DNA from: Cyclobacteriaceae bacterium
GTDB lineage: Bacteria; Bacteroidota; Bacteroidia; Cytophagales; Cyclobacteriaceae
NCBI GenBank assembly: GCA_019638395.1
Contig: JAHBTX010000003.1
Location: 62,001-126,000 of the forward strand
Length of the DNA stretch: 64,000 nucleotides
Reading direction: 5' to 3'
Under the pieces are notes generated by a model, which was given only the letters and a program-made list of their open reading frames with translations, searched no databases and was not told where the DNA came from. The position numbers and the translations under genes were made by a program. Below are positions 54,392-63,974 of the stretch, piece by piece. The number at the start of each line of letters is the position of its first letter. The first letter of the stretch is position 1.

Positions 54392-55195
54392 TTAATCTGC
54401 ATAGAAAGGTGGGGCGGTATTATCTTTTCTACGCTCCAGGCCCAAAAAATGTAAAAACGTATCGCCACGTAACCCCAATCGGATTGTTTCCAATGGTATG
54501 ATTTCGTTAGGGGCAATGTTACCCAGGTTTACATTGGCACCCAACAGTTTGATAAACCAAACTTGTTGTGCTTTTTGAGGTGCCTCCCAGATAATTTTTT
54601 CGAATGGAATTTTGGTGAGAATTTCCTGCACCAACCCACTGCGTACTTCTCCGCTGCTGCGGAACAAGCCTACGTTTCCACCTTCGCGTGCTTCGCCAAT
54701 TACTTTCCACGCACCGGCATCTAATTCCGATTGCATCAAATCAATCCACTGGTAGGGTGGAATAATTTTGTCGGCATCTTTTGAGCCTACTTCTGATAAT
54801 ACTGTAACCTGCTCGGATAGTTTCTTGATGTAATCTAATTTTTTGTCGTGATCCAGATCAATTGAGCCATCTGAAACTTCAGCAAACGACATATTAAATT
54901 TATCTAATACTTTCCGGTAATCGTCAAACTGATCTCGAATTATAAATGCTTCGAACAGGGTGCCACCAAAATAGCACGGTATGCCAGCATCTTTATAAAC
55001 TTTAAGCTTGTCTTTCAGATTGGGCGTTACATACGAAGTAGCCCAGCCTAGTTTTACAATATCAACGTGATCGGCCGCAATACTTACAAAGTCTTCGGCT
55101 TCGCGCACACTCAGGCCTTTGTCCATAGCCATGGTAAAACCCATTTGGCGGGGTTTGGTAGTGCGCTCGGGTAAATTTTTAATGGTGTAATTCAT
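54392..55195 (-). CDS. Phosphosulfolactate synthase (ComA family)
   Basis: A 267-residue TIM-barrel enzyme. Motifs include GFTMAMDKGLSVREAEDFV, DIVKLGWATSYV, IPCYFGGTLFEAF, FAEVSDGSIDL, LSEVGSKD and VIGEAREGGNVGLF. The family adds sulfite to phosphoenolpyruvate, first step of coenzyme M synthesis in archaea. Outside methanogens it may feed sulfolactate, sulfopyruvate or cysteate; in this phylum cysteate is the precursor of sulfonolipids, so that use is plausible but not shown. Its start overlaps the TPR gene stop by one base. Confidence 0.88.
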   Translation of the reverse strand: MNYTIKNLPERTTKPRQMGFTMAMDKGLSVREAEDFVSIAADHVDIVKLGWATSYVTPNLKDKLKVYKDAGIPCYFGGTLFEAFIIRDQFDDYRKVLDKFNMSFAEVSDGSIDLDHDKKLDYIKKLSEQVTVLSEVGSKDADKIIPPYQWIDLMQSELDAGAWKVIGEAREGGNVGLFRSSGEVRSGLVQEILTKIPFEKIIWEAPQKAQQVWFIKLLGANVNLGNIAPNEIIPLETIRLGLRGDTFLHFLGLERRKDNTAPPFYAD

Positions 55196-56604
55196 TAAGG
55201 GTTTTCCTTTCTAAACTGGTCGATAATTTTTTGAAGTGCCTTCTGAGTTTCAAGTTTCGGAAAAAAATCGAACAACACTTCATGTCCTTTAAAATCGAGT
55301 ATCAAAGCATTTTCAAGGTAGTTCATGGCTTCCTTAAATTGCCCGGCCTCAATCAGGTAAATAGTCATGCGATAGAAAAACTCCGGTTCGTCCGGAAGTT
55401 CATCCATTCCTTGCAGCAATATTTCGATGGCTTTCTGATGTTCGCCTTGTTCGTAATAAATAAAGGACCAGTTCAACCAGACTTCCTTATCGTCCGGACC
55501 TAACAAACTGGCTTCTTCGTATGCGCTTATGCTTGAAATGGTATTGCCGATTTTAAATTCAGCGTGGGCAGCAGCTTTCCAGTATTCAGGATTATGGCTA
55601 TTAATTTTAATCGACTTGTTAAAAAAATGCAAGGCTTGATACCACTTCTCTTGTTTCTCCAGGCAACTGCCCGCACCAAACCACGCTTCATCGTATAACG
55701 GATCGAGCTTGCAGGCCTTCTGAAAGTATTTAAGGCCCAGTTCGTATTGCTGCATGTTTTCATAAGCGGCACCAATACAGCAGTAAACTTCGGGGCTGGG
55801 GCCTTCTATTTCAATGGTCTTTCTGAATTCTTCCAGAGCTTTTTCATAAAGCTCCAGGTTCATAAACGAGTTGCCCATATTAAAATGAGCCGAAGCAAAA
55901 TTTTCGTCTATCGCAATGGCAAACTCATAAGCTTCAATGGCTTCTTCAAACCTTTCTAACTTGTTGCATACAATGCCCAGGTTATACCAGGCGGCTGCGG
56001 AATACGGATCTTCATCTATAAACTTCTTGTAGTAGGAGAGGCTGCCTTCTAATTGACCCACAACATCCAGGCAGAAAGCCAATTCATAAAGCGAACCTTC
56101 ATGGCTCAGGTTTATCTCAATGGACTGCTTATACATTTCAATGGCCTGTTCGTATTTTTCCATGCTTTGATAAGCCAGCCCGATGTTATAGTAAATCTCA
56201 TCTTTTTCGTCTTCTGCAAAGGCTAATGTTTCTTCATAAAGCGCAATGGCAGCATCGTACTTTCCCTGAAGTGATAAAATCGAACCGATGGAGAGATAGA
56301 TTTCAAGATCGAAAGGATGAAGGTTGCGCGAACGTTCTAACAAGTCAAGTGCTTCATCGTAGCGCTCCAGGTTAGTTAAAACCTGTGCCTTTACAGTAAA
56401 AAGCTCGGTTGAGTAAGGATATTGATCGATGGCACGTTCAACGGCTGTAAGTGCCCGTTTAAATTTGCTCTTTTCTAAGTAATAGCCAATAATTGTTTCG
56501 TAGGAATCTACATCAAAGAACTCGCTTTGATTGTGTTTTAGATTTTCTTCGTATCGCCTGATTAACTCCTCCTCTTCCTGTCGCTTTCTGAATTCCTGGG
56601 CCAT
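55195..56604 (-). CDS. TPR-repeat protein
   Basis: A 469-residue soluble protein built of about 11-12 tetratricopeptide repeats from residue 35 to 450, each with the W/L-G-Y-A-F-A-P spacing (for example EKYEQAIEMYKQSIEINLSHEGSLYELAFCLDVVGQ). No signal peptide or enzymatic part is visible, so it probably acts as a cytoplasmic scaffold. It leads a run with phosphosulfolactate synthase (1-base overlap), DUF368 and aroE. The 84-base gap to the epimerase gene contains a CGGGTAAT/ATTATCCCG-like element. Confidence 0.9.
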   Translation of the reverse strand: MAQEFRKRQEEEELIRRYEENLKHNQSEFFDVDSYETIIGYYLEKSKFKRALTAVERAIDQYPYSTELFTVKAQVLTNLERYDEALDLLERSRNLHPFDLEIYLSIGSILSLQGKYDAAIALYEETLAFAEDEKDEIYYNIGLAYQSMEKYEQAIEMYKQSIEINLSHEGSLYELAFCLDVVGQLEGSLSYYKKFIDEDPYSAAAWYNLGIVCNKLERFEEAIEAYEFAIAIDENFASAHFNMGNSFMNLELYEKALEEFRKTIEIEGPSPEVYCCIGAAYENMQQYELGLKYFQKACKLDPLYDEAWFGAGSCLEKQEKWYQALHFFNKSIKINSHNPEYWKAAAHAEFKIGNTISSISAYEEASLLGPDDKEVWLNWSFIYYEQGEHQKAIEILLQGMDELPDEPEFFYRMTIYLIEAGQFKEAMNYLENALILDFKGHEVLFDFFPKLETQKALQKIIDQFRKENP

Positions 56605-56688
56605 CCGCTAAAAGGTTTTTCTAAGGTAGAAAAATTTAGGTTTTCCTAAAATTCTAAAGGTCAAATTTCGGGTAATAATTATCCCGGG

Positions 56689-57687
56689 TCAACCTTGTAG
56701 GTCTTGATTGTTTGTGTTATATGCGTACAAATACTGCTGGCAGCACCATGCAATGGTTTCTTCTGCGGTGCTAAAGGAAATTCCCAGTTCGTGCTTCACT
56801 TTATCGTTGGCAAAAAAGAAATTCTCTTTGGTAACGCGGGCCGATTGCCGGGTAATCATCGGTTCGCTTCCGGTTATTCTACTTCGCAACTCATCGGCCC
56901 AGGCAAGCCATTTTACCCAGCCAGTTGAAACTTTTATAGAAGGTGCTTTACGCTTAAAGTTAAGGGCCATCAGGTCGAAAAGATTTTTTACCGAAGCACT
57001 GCCGGCATTTACTATAAATTGCTGATGGCTGATTTTATGTTCAAGTAATTTCCAGATTACGGCAACCACATCGCGCACATCCACATAGTTAATATGGGTA
57101 TCGGTGTAAAATTTTTTTTCTTGCCACACATATTGAAATAAGCGAGCACTGCTTTTCTCCCAATCGGCAGGAGCCAGAATAACCGATGGATTAATAACAT
57201 TTACTGCAAGTCCTTCTTCGGCTCCGCGCCATACCTCCAGTTCGGCTAATCTTTTTGATATAGCATAATCCGTATTCAGGTTGCTATCTACCCAGTGTGT
57301 GTTTTCATCGATGCGCGGTACACCGCTTTTACGCCCCAATGCGGCTACCGAACTGATGTGAATCAAATTAGGGATTTTTAATGCAAGACAGGCATCTACC
57401 ACATGGCGCGTACCTCCGATGTTTACCTGCATCATTTTATCGCGCAAGCGTGGATTGAATGTTACCAGTGCGGCCGTATGTATTACAGTAGTTGCGCCCT
57501 GCAGTGCGTCTTCTAACGAAACCGGATCGGTTACATCGGCATTGCGCCAGGTAATATCTTTAATATCAGTTACCAATTTGCGATCGCTATTGTTTCTACA
57601 CAATGCAATAACCGGTACTTTTTCAGCTACCAGTTTGCGCAGTATATAACTGCCCAATAATCCGTTTGCACCGGTAATGGCAATCAT
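56689..57687 (-). CDS. NAD-dependent epimerase/dehydratase family protein
   Basis: A 332-residue extended short-chain dehydrogenase. The cofactor motif ITGANGLLGSYILRKL (TGxxGxxG, about residues 4-19), a DVTDP acidic turn, HTAALVT and the YAISK catalytic motif (about 141-145) are present. No clear sugar-specific motif, so the substrate is open; NDP-sugar or 3-beta-hydroxysteroid-like members look alike. Its first bases overlap the PHP phosphatase gene by four, which ties it to the polysaccharide operon. Confidence 0.9.
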   Translation of the reverse strand: MIAITGANGLLGSYILRKLVAEKVPVIALCRNNSDRKLVTDIKDITWRNADVTDPVSLEDALQGATTVIHTAALVTFNPRLRDKMMQVNIGGTRHVVDACLALKIPNLIHISSVAALGRKSGVPRIDENTHWVDSNLNTDYAISKRLAELEVWRGAEEGLAVNVINPSVILAPADWEKSSARLFQYVWQEKKFYTDTHINYVDVRDVVAVIWKLLEHKISHQQFIVNAGSASVKNLFDLMALNFKRKAPSIKVSTGWVKWLAWADELRSRITGSEPMITRQSARVTKENFFFANDKVKHELGISFSTAEETIAWCCQQYLYAYNTNNQDLQG

Positions 57688-58430
57688 AGTTGGTTATTCA
57701 GCAATGGTAAATCTAATGCTTTTCGGTAGTACTTGTTTTGCATAAGTTCGGTTTGCAGTTGAACCTGCAACAGGTTATGGCAATCGCTGCCTACTAAATG
57801 CACCCACTTTTGTTCGATTAGTTTTTGAGCAAGTTTTTGAATGGGTTTACCATAAAAACCAATCAGCGAAAGCGAATTGATTTGCAGTAATACCCCGCGA
57901 TGATACAGTTCTTCTGCTTTTTCAAGGGTCATGTACGCGTAGCGCTCCGGGTGGGCTAATACTGGTTTGTAGCCTTTGGTAAGACTTTTAAAAATAAAAT
58001 CGTTTAGCTGAAAGGGCTCAGAGTAAAAATTAGTTTCGAACAAAAAATATGAACCAGAAAAAGTAAGAAGTGGTAAATCTGAATCGATTAACGCTAATAC
58101 GCTTTCGTCTAAATAGTACTCAGCAGCCGCTTCCACTTGTATCGGTATGCCGGCTTCAGTTACTTCCTGCTGTAATTCTTGTAATTTTTCAGTTATGCCT
58201 GTGGGTGTGTTGCGGTATGTATCGCTCATGATGTGCGGTGTTGTAATCAATCGCGTATAGCCTAATTGGTAAAACCGACTAATAATTTCTATTGCTTCGG
58301 TATGCGATTTTACACCATCGTCCAGTGCAGCCAACAGGTGCGAGTGTATATCGACCTTTAGTGGATTTAAAATTGGGGCAGGTTTTGCTCTGAAAAATGA
58401 AATCACTTTAACCCTACTATTTTTGTCCAA
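57684..58430 (-). CDS. CpsB/CapC-type PHP tyrosine phosphatase
   Basis: A 248-residue PHP-fold phosphatase. The metal-binding opening VDIHSHLLAALDDGVKSHTEAIEI (about 25-50), TTPHIMSDTYRNT, PVLAHPERYAYM and VGSDCHN (about 233-239) define the CpsB family. It removes phosphate from the Tyr tail of the Wzc-type kinase, so the two genes form a control pair. Its start overlaps the kinase gene by 28 bases, and its end overlaps the epimerase gene. Confidence 0.93.
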   Translation of the reverse strand: MDKNSRVKVISFFRAKPAPILNPLKVDIHSHLLAALDDGVKSHTEAIEIISRFYQLGYTRLITTPHIMSDTYRNTPTGITEKLQELQQEVTEAGIPIQVEAAAEYYLDESVLALIDSDLPLLTFSGSYFLFETNFYSEPFQLNDFIFKSLTKGYKPVLAHPERYAYMTLEKAEELYHRGVLLQINSLSLIGFYGKPIQKLAQKLIEQKWVHLVGSDCHNLLQVQLQTELMQNKYYRKALDLPLLNNQL

Positions 58431-60727
58431 CGCCTCATTCTCGGGGTCTTGTCTTCATAATAGCCGTAACCATAATATTTACCATTTAGCGGAATGGCAT
58501 TTAATACAGACGACACGTGTGTTAATTTATTCAATGTAACTATGCGCACCAGGTTTTGCATAAAATCTTTACGCGAATAGTTAGCCCTAAAAACATAAAT
58601 GGATAGGTCGGAACGCTTCATGGCCATTACCCCGTCTGTTACAAGGCCAACCGGTGGTGTATCAATTACTACATAATCATAGGCGGCACGAAGTTCTTCC
58701 AGAAAATCTGAGAACTCACCATTTAACAAAAGCTCGGAAGGATTAGGTGGGTGTGGACCGGAAGGTATAAAATCGAAATTTTCGAGCGATGTTTTTACTA
58801 CGCATTCCTGCCACTTGTTTTTCTTAATCAGAATGGTACTCATACCCATAGGCGAATCGTTGCCGGTTGGATACTTTTCTGATTTGGGTTTGCGCATGTC
58901 CAGGTCAACTAAAACCACCCGCTTACGCGATAATGCCAGAACACCACCCAGATTCATAGCCAGAAAAGATTTTCCTTCGCCCGATATGGTGGAAGTAATG
59001 GTGATCACTTTGCTTTTCTCGCCAGTGTTAAAAAACTCCAGATTGGTGCGAAGGGTGCGAATGGCCTCGCTAACAATTGACTTGGGATTATCGATTACAT
59101 GAAAGAGCGATTGAGCAATATGGTTGGATGCGGGAATGGCTCCGAGCATTGGCAGGTTAATGCCACGCTCTACTTCTTTTATACTTGTAATTTTATTGTT
59201 GACTACATACACCACCCCGATAAAAAAGATACTTAACACAATGCCTGCTACAAAACCGATACCCAACACCATAATTTTACTTGGCGAAATGGGTGTAACC
59301 GGTAAGGTGGCTGGTGATAGAATTTTAAAATCGGGTGTACTGCCGGCTTGTGCAATTTCAAACTCAGCTTTGGATTGCATCATGGTTAAATAAAACTCTT
59401 CGTAAAGTTTATAATAGCGTTGATTTTTTGAGAACTGCGTGTTTTTGTCGGGCATTTCGGCAAAAGCACGTTCCAGTTTTTCTTTTCGTTTACTTAGTTC
59501 GGCCATATCGGCAAGCCATTCTTTCTTGAGTGCACTTAATTGCTTGTACAATTCATCTTTTAAAAGTGAAACCTCCTTCTCCTTCTGCCGGAAGGCAAAC
59601 GTATTTTCATTGTAGGCAAGGGCAAGCTTGTCGCGCTCGCGCGCCAGTTTGAAAAGGTCTTCCAACCGTTGGCTTACAGTGTTTGGTAACTTGTGGCCTC
59701 TGTTGCCTGCTGTAAAATCATCTGTTGCCACCAAATCCATTAGCGTATTCAGGTCGGTTAACTGCTTGCTTAAACTGTAGCGTTGCGAATCAATTACATG
59801 AATAGACGCGATTGTTTTTTTAAGATCAAGAGTAAGGTCGCTGCTTTTATTTTGAAGTGTAAAGTTTTCGAAGTAATCCTCGTAACCTTCCATCTTTTTT
59901 TCTACCTGAACCAATTCATTGTTAAGCCAATCTATTTTTTGTTTGTTAGCCAGATTTTTTTGCTGGTTGCTGTAGCTGATGTAAAGTGAATCAATCTTAT
60001 TTACGACATCAAATGCTTTCAGGGCATTATGATCGCGAAAGGAAACCCGGATGGTATTGGCATTGTAGTTAAGTGGATCAACCTGGATATTTTTAGAAAG
60101 ATAATTGATCAGACTTTTGCGGCTGTTTAAAGTAAAATAATAGGTATTACCATCGTTTTCGATAAAGTAAGGTGTTTTAAATATGGTTACAACAGATTTG
60201 TGAAGTTCAACCGGTTGGCCAAATGTTCCATTAACCGAGGGCCCCGAATCGCCCACGCGCAGGGTAAACTCGTTGTTGGTTTTAAAATCGATAAAAATGG
60301 GTTGATCGTAATGATCGGGATGGATGTGAGCGGGTTTGACTTCAAATGATGAACGTTTATACATTTCATCGGTAAGTACTTTGCCCAAACTGTAGTAGCT
60401 AACCGAAAGATCAAGCGAATCGAGTACTTTGTTAAAAAATAGTTTGGATTTGATTTGTTCGATCTCACCGGAAACTACATTCATGTTTTGATCTTCGATA
60501 TACGTTTTAATTCCTAGTTCGGAGGCATCGCGCTTAATGTCGAGTTTCATTTCCGACTCCGACTCAAACAGGTCTTTTGTATAACGGATGGTTAGGTATG
60601 CTGCAAGGTTGGCGGCAACAAAAATCAGGATTACCCAAATCAGGTTTTTACGAAATACAGCTGCTAACTTTTCAGTGTCTATCGATTGAACTTCGGTAAG
60701 CGTTATGTCTTTTGGAATTTGTTGCAT
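58403..60727 (-). CDS. Polysaccharide co-polymerase / BY-kinase (Wzc-like)
   Basis: A 774-residue inner-membrane protein. TM1 (about 29-49, LIWVILIFVAANLAAYLTIRY) and TM2 (about 482-505) flank a long coiled-coil periplasmic part (GNVR-type). The cytoplasmic kinase has Walker A TSTISGEGKSFLAMN, Walker A' VVLVDLDMRKPK and YDYVVIDTPPVG. The C-terminus has a Tyr-rich cluster (KYYGYGYYED) typical for autophosphorylation. It would control chain length with the outer-membrane Wza-like exporter upstream, whose stop shares one base with its start. Confidence 0.95.
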   Translation of the reverse strand: MQQIPKDITLTEVQSIDTEKLAAVFRKNLIWVILIFVAANLAAYLTIRYTKDLFESESEMKLDIKRDASELGIKTYIEDQNMNVVSGEIEQIKSKLFFNKVLDSLDLSVSYYSLGKVLTDEMYKRSSFEVKPAHIHPDHYDQPIFIDFKTNNEFTLRVGDSGPSVNGTFGQPVELHKSVVTIFKTPYFIENDGNTYYFTLNSRKSLINYLSKNIQVDPLNYNANTIRVSFRDHNALKAFDVVNKIDSLYISYSNQQKNLANKQKIDWLNNELVQVEKKMEGYEDYFENFTLQNKSSDLTLDLKKTIASIHVIDSQRYSLSKQLTDLNTLMDLVATDDFTAGNRGHKLPNTVSQRLEDLFKLARERDKLALAYNENTFAFRQKEKEVSLLKDELYKQLSALKKEWLADMAELSKRKEKLERAFAEMPDKNTQFSKNQRYYKLYEEFYLTMMQSKAEFEIAQAGSTPDFKILSPATLPVTPISPSKIMVLGIGFVAGIVLSIFFIGVVYVVNNKITSIKEVERGINLPMLGAIPASNHIAQSLFHVIDNPKSIVSEAIRTLRTNLEFFNTGEKSKVITITSTISGEGKSFLAMNLGGVLALSRKRVVLVDLDMRKPKSEKYPTGNDSPMGMSTILIKKNKWQECVVKTSLENFDFIPSGPHPPNPSELLLNGEFSDFLEELRAAYDYVVIDTPPVGLVTDGVMAMKRSDLSIYVFRANYSRKDFMQNLVRIVTLNKLTHVSSVLNAIPLNGKYYGYGYYEDKTPRMRRWTKIVGLK

Positions 60728-61479
60728 TAACGACTGTTATAAATAACAACAACCAATGTGGCCAGGCTAACCAGCAAACTTAAGATGGCACCGTTATCGC
60801 GTAAGCCCTCGGTAAATGGTCTGCGAACGGGCTCTACATACACTACATCACCCGATACAACTGTCAGGTTGCCATCTTTTACACCTTGTATAGTGCTTAA
60901 ATCAACTTCAAAAATTTGTTCGCCTCTTATAATTTTTATGTTTCCGGCTTTGGCATCGTTTGTCAATCCTTTCGCTAATGCCAGCACTTCCAGCAGTTTC
61001 ATGTTATCGTTTTCCAGGGGCACTACCTGGCCACCTACTGCTCCTAATAATACAACGCGCTTATTCACACAAGTAAGGTGCACATAAGGGCCCTTAAAAA
61101 AGCGAGCGTATTCTTTTTGTAAAACTTCTTCGGCCTGGCGCAAGGTTAGGTTCTCCAGGTTTATTTCACCTACCATGGGTAATCGAACCACACCGGCGAT
61201 ATCTACAACATAAATGGGCCCGTTTGAAGTTGTTTTTTCTGATGTGGTGTTGGTAGAAGTTAACTCTGGGTTTGGATCAATCAACTTTTCGCCATCGTTT
61301 GAAAAAAGTGTAAGGGTGAGTTGATCGTTTCTGCGGATTTTGTAATTCAATTCGGCAACAGCCATTTCATGTTTTACCTGTTCAGGCACCTGCCCATTAG
61401 TGGATTTAAACATGATGTTTTGCTTGTATGAACCGCAGGCTATTAGCAAAACGCTGAAAACAAGGATCAGAAACCGCAC
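60727..61479 (-). CDS. Polysaccharide export lipoprotein (Wza-like)
   Basis: A 250-residue protein with lipobox signal MRFLILVFSVLLIACG. The Poly_export domain (about 44-150) shows NYKIRRNDQLTLTLFS and IYVVDIAGVVRLPMVGEINLENLTLRQAEEVL, followed by a SLBB domain (VVLLGAVGGQVVPLENDNMKLLEVLALAKGL). A final hydrophobic stretch (LLVSLATLVVVIYN) could be an outer-membrane helix. It forms the outer-membrane channel for capsule or exopolysaccharide. Expressed with Wzc, PHP phosphatase and the GT4 upstream (60-base gap). Confidence 0.93.
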   Translation of the reverse strand: MRFLILVFSVLLIACGSYKQNIMFKSTNGQVPEQVKHEMAVAELNYKIRRNDQLTLTLFSNDGEKLIDPNPELTSTNTTSEKTTSNGPIYVVDIAGVVRLPMVGEINLENLTLRQAEEVLQKEYARFFKGPYVHLTCVNKRVVLLGAVGGQVVPLENDNMKLLEVLALAKGLTNDAKAGNIKIIRGEQIFEVDLSTIQGVKDGNLTVVSGDVVYVEPVRRPFTEGLRDNGAILSLLVSLATLVVVIYNSR

Positions 61480-61538
61480 AACTATAAGTTTGAACCGGTG
61501 AAATTACAGATTTTATCAATATGCAGCGCGTGGGCCGG

Positions 61539-62648
61539 TTAGGCGGGCTGCAATTGTTCTATCTCCTGTAAGTATTTGGTAATCACAATTTTTTCATCGA
61601 ATTCAATCTCGATTTTCTTGCGACCGTTTTCGCCAAATTTTTTAAGGGTGGTATTATCGAGCGTAAGCATGGTTTCCATCTTCAGCGCCAGGTCGTCAGC
61701 ACTTTTTATTTTGCAAAGCAGCCCGTTGTAATTGTCTTGTACAACATGGTGGCAACCGGGCACATCAGTAGTTACAATGGGTTTAGCTGAACTGGCGGCT
61801 TCCAATAGTGTGCGTGGCGTTCCTTCGCGGTAGGAGGGTAGAACCACGCAATCGGCCTGGTTTATAAAGTTGCGAACATCATCAGAGGTGCCCAGGTATT
61901 CAATGGTTCCGGATTTTATCCAGTGGTCAATTACAGAAAGTTTAATGCCGCGTGCATGTTCCGGATCTTTGGCTCCCAAAATCTGAAAGCGGGCTGCAAC
62001 ACCTTTTTGTTTTAGTTTCTTAACGGCCTCCACAAATTCCATCACGCCTTTATCCGTTATCAGGCGCGAGATTAACAGAAAAGTAAAAGTTTCGTTTCGT
62101 TTAAATGCAGCAGGTGTAAAATGACTCAGATCAATACCAGACCCCGGAATTAAATCGGCCGACTTAGCCGGAATCAGGTTCTTGTTAAGAAATAAGGCCA
62201 GATCATCGGGGTTTTGAAAAAATACTTTTCGCGGAAAGCGAAAGGCCAACTTGTACAGCATCATGGCAAATGCCGAAACAAGGTTACTCTTGAGGAAAAC
62301 GGTACCCAATCCACACACATTATTAACGGTAGGAATGCGCAGCAGAGTTGCAGCCAGTGTGCCGTAAACATTAGGTTTGATAGTATAGTGAAGGATAATA
62401 TCCGGGCGTATTTTCCGGTAAATCGCCCACAGTTCAAACATCAGCCCCAGGTCTTTAATTGGATTGGCACCACGGCTATCCATTTTTACATCGTGATGAA
62501 TACAGCCTAATTCCTGCAGATAGTGGGTATAATTATCATGCGGGGCAATGGTATGTACACTATAACCTTTAGCAAGTAGGGCGCGAACAAAATTCAACCG
62601 GAAATTGTAGATGTTCCAGGATGTGTTTAATACTATTGCAACTTTCAT
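61539..62648 (-). CDS. Glycosyltransferase family 4
   Basis: A 369-residue GT-B enzyme. MKVAIVLNTSWNIYNFRLNFVRALL (start at 62648) is the acceptor domain; FLLISRLITDKGVMEFVEAV and the donor-binding PSYREGTPRTLLEAASSAKPIVTTDVPGC (about 270-298, E-x7-E motif) define GT4. The exact sugar is unknown; related enzymes act in O-antigen or capsule repeat unit synthesis. It is divergent from hflX, with a 162-base AT-rich gap, and is the first gene of the polysaccharide run. Confidence 0.92.
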   Translation of the reverse strand: MKVAIVLNTSWNIYNFRLNFVRALLAKGYSVHTIAPHDNYTHYLQELGCIHHDVKMDSRGANPIKDLGLMFELWAIYRKIRPDIILHYTIKPNVYGTLAATLLRIPTVNNVCGLGTVFLKSNLVSAFAMMLYKLAFRFPRKVFFQNPDDLALFLNKNLIPAKSADLIPGSGIDLSHFTPAAFKRNETFTFLLISRLITDKGVMEFVEAVKKLKQKGVAARFQILGAKDPEHARGIKLSVIDHWIKSGTIEYLGTSDDVRNFINQADCVVLPSYREGTPRTLLEAASSAKPIVTTDVPGCHHVVQDNYNGLLCKIKSADDLALKMETMLTLDNTTLKKFGENGRKKIEIEFDEKIVITKYLQEIEQLQPA

Positions 62649-62810
62649 AACCAATTTCCGGCTAACATCCGGTATCAGATTGTGGCTTAGGCTTTAAATT
62701 GTGCTAAATTCTTAAAAATATTACAAATATCTTACATCAGATTCTGAAAAAGCTTGGAAAGTAACCGGGGCTTGAGGAAGTAAATTTTTTAAACAGTTTA
62801 ACGATAAAGT

Positions 62811-63974
62811 ATGACGAAAGCAGTTTTGGTAGCATTGGCCGATAAAGATTCTGAAATAACACGCGAGCATTTAGATGAATTAGCCTTTTTAGCTGAAACA
62901 GCCGGTATTGAAACCCTGCAACAGTTTATACAAAAACTGCCGCAACCCGAAGTGCGCACATTTGTGGGCAAAGGAAAACTGGCCGAAATAAAGGATTTTG
63001 TAGTTGCACACCAGGTAGTAAATGTAATTTTTGATGATGATTTGAGCCCCTCGCAACTTCGTAACATCGAAAAAGAACTGAACACACCCGAACGGGAAGT
63101 AAAATGCAGGGTGTACGACCGGAGTTTACTTATACTCGATATTTTTTCTATGCGAGCACAAACAGCTCAATCGCGGGCGCAGGTAGAATTGGCGATGAAT
63201 CAATATTTGCTACCCCGGCTTACCCGCATGTGGACGCACTTAGAACGGCAACGTGGAGGAACCGGAACCCGGGGTGGTGCCGGTGAACGCGAGATTGAAA
63301 CCGACCGTAGAAATATCCGGTATCGCATTTCATTGCTAAAGGATGAATTGGATAAAATCGATAAGCAACGTAAAACGCAGCGCAAGTCGCGCAGCAACGT
63401 GGTGCGGGTAGCTTTAGTGGGCTATACCAACGTGGGCAAGTCCACGCTTATGAATCTGCTTTCAAAATCGGAGGTTAAAGCCGAGAATAAATTGTTTGCT
63501 ACCGTAGATGCTACGGTACGCAAGGTTGTGTTGGGCGATATTCCGTTTTTGCTTTCGGATACGGTTGGGTTCATTCGTAAACTTCCGCATCATTTAATTG
63601 AATCATTCAAATCCACATTAGATGAAGTGCGCGAAGCAGACCTTTTGCTTCACGTGGTAGATGCGGCCCACCCTTACCACGATAATCAGATTGAAGTGGT
63701 AAAGAATACACTTGCCGAGTTAGGAGCGGGCAATATTCCCTCTATTCTGGTATTGAATAAAATAGACTTACTGCAAAACGCAGAAGTAAATACCGATGAG
63801 CTAAAGGGGTATTACCGGCAACATGGATTCGAACACGTGGTTTTTATTTCTGCTACCAGTAAGAAAAATCTGAACGAACTACGGCAACTGCTATTTGAAA
63901 CCGTTCGGAAAAAGCATCTTACCATTTACCCCCATTATAAAAGCATCGAAAATTTAGTTTTAACCGAATTCTGA
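62811..63974 (+). CDS. hflX: GTPase HflX
   Basis: A 387-residue ribosome-associated GTPase. The HflX N-domain (about 1-185) contains TFVGKGKLAEIKDFV and FDDDLSPSQLRNIEKEL, the glycine-rich linker RQRGGTGTRGGAGEREIE (about 144-160) and the G domain with ALVGYTNVGKSTLMNLL (G1), DTVGFIRKLPHHLIESFKSTL (G3) and LNKIDLL (G4). HflX splits stalled ribosomes after heat or antibiotic stress. Length is normal, and the C-terminal extension is short. An ATG at 63983 could begin the next gene but too little is visible. Confidence 0.96.
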   Translation: MTKAVLVALADKDSEITREHLDELAFLAETAGIETLQQFIQKLPQPEVRTFVGKGKLAEIKDFVVAHQVVNVIFDDDLSPSQLRNIEKELNTPEREVKCRVYDRSLLILDIFSMRAQTAQSRAQVELAMNQYLLPRLTRMWTHLERQRGGTGTRGGAGEREIETDRRNIRYRISLLKDELDKIDKQRKTQRKSRSNVVRVALVGYTNVGKSTLMNLLSKSEVKAENKLFATVDATVRKVVLGDIPFLLSDTVGFIRKLPHHLIESFKSTLDEVREADLLLHVVDAAHPYHDNQIEVVKNTLAELGAGNIPSILVLNKIDLLQNAEVNTDELKGYYRQHGFEHVVFISATSKKNLNELRQLLFETVRKKHLTIYPHYKSIENLVLTEF

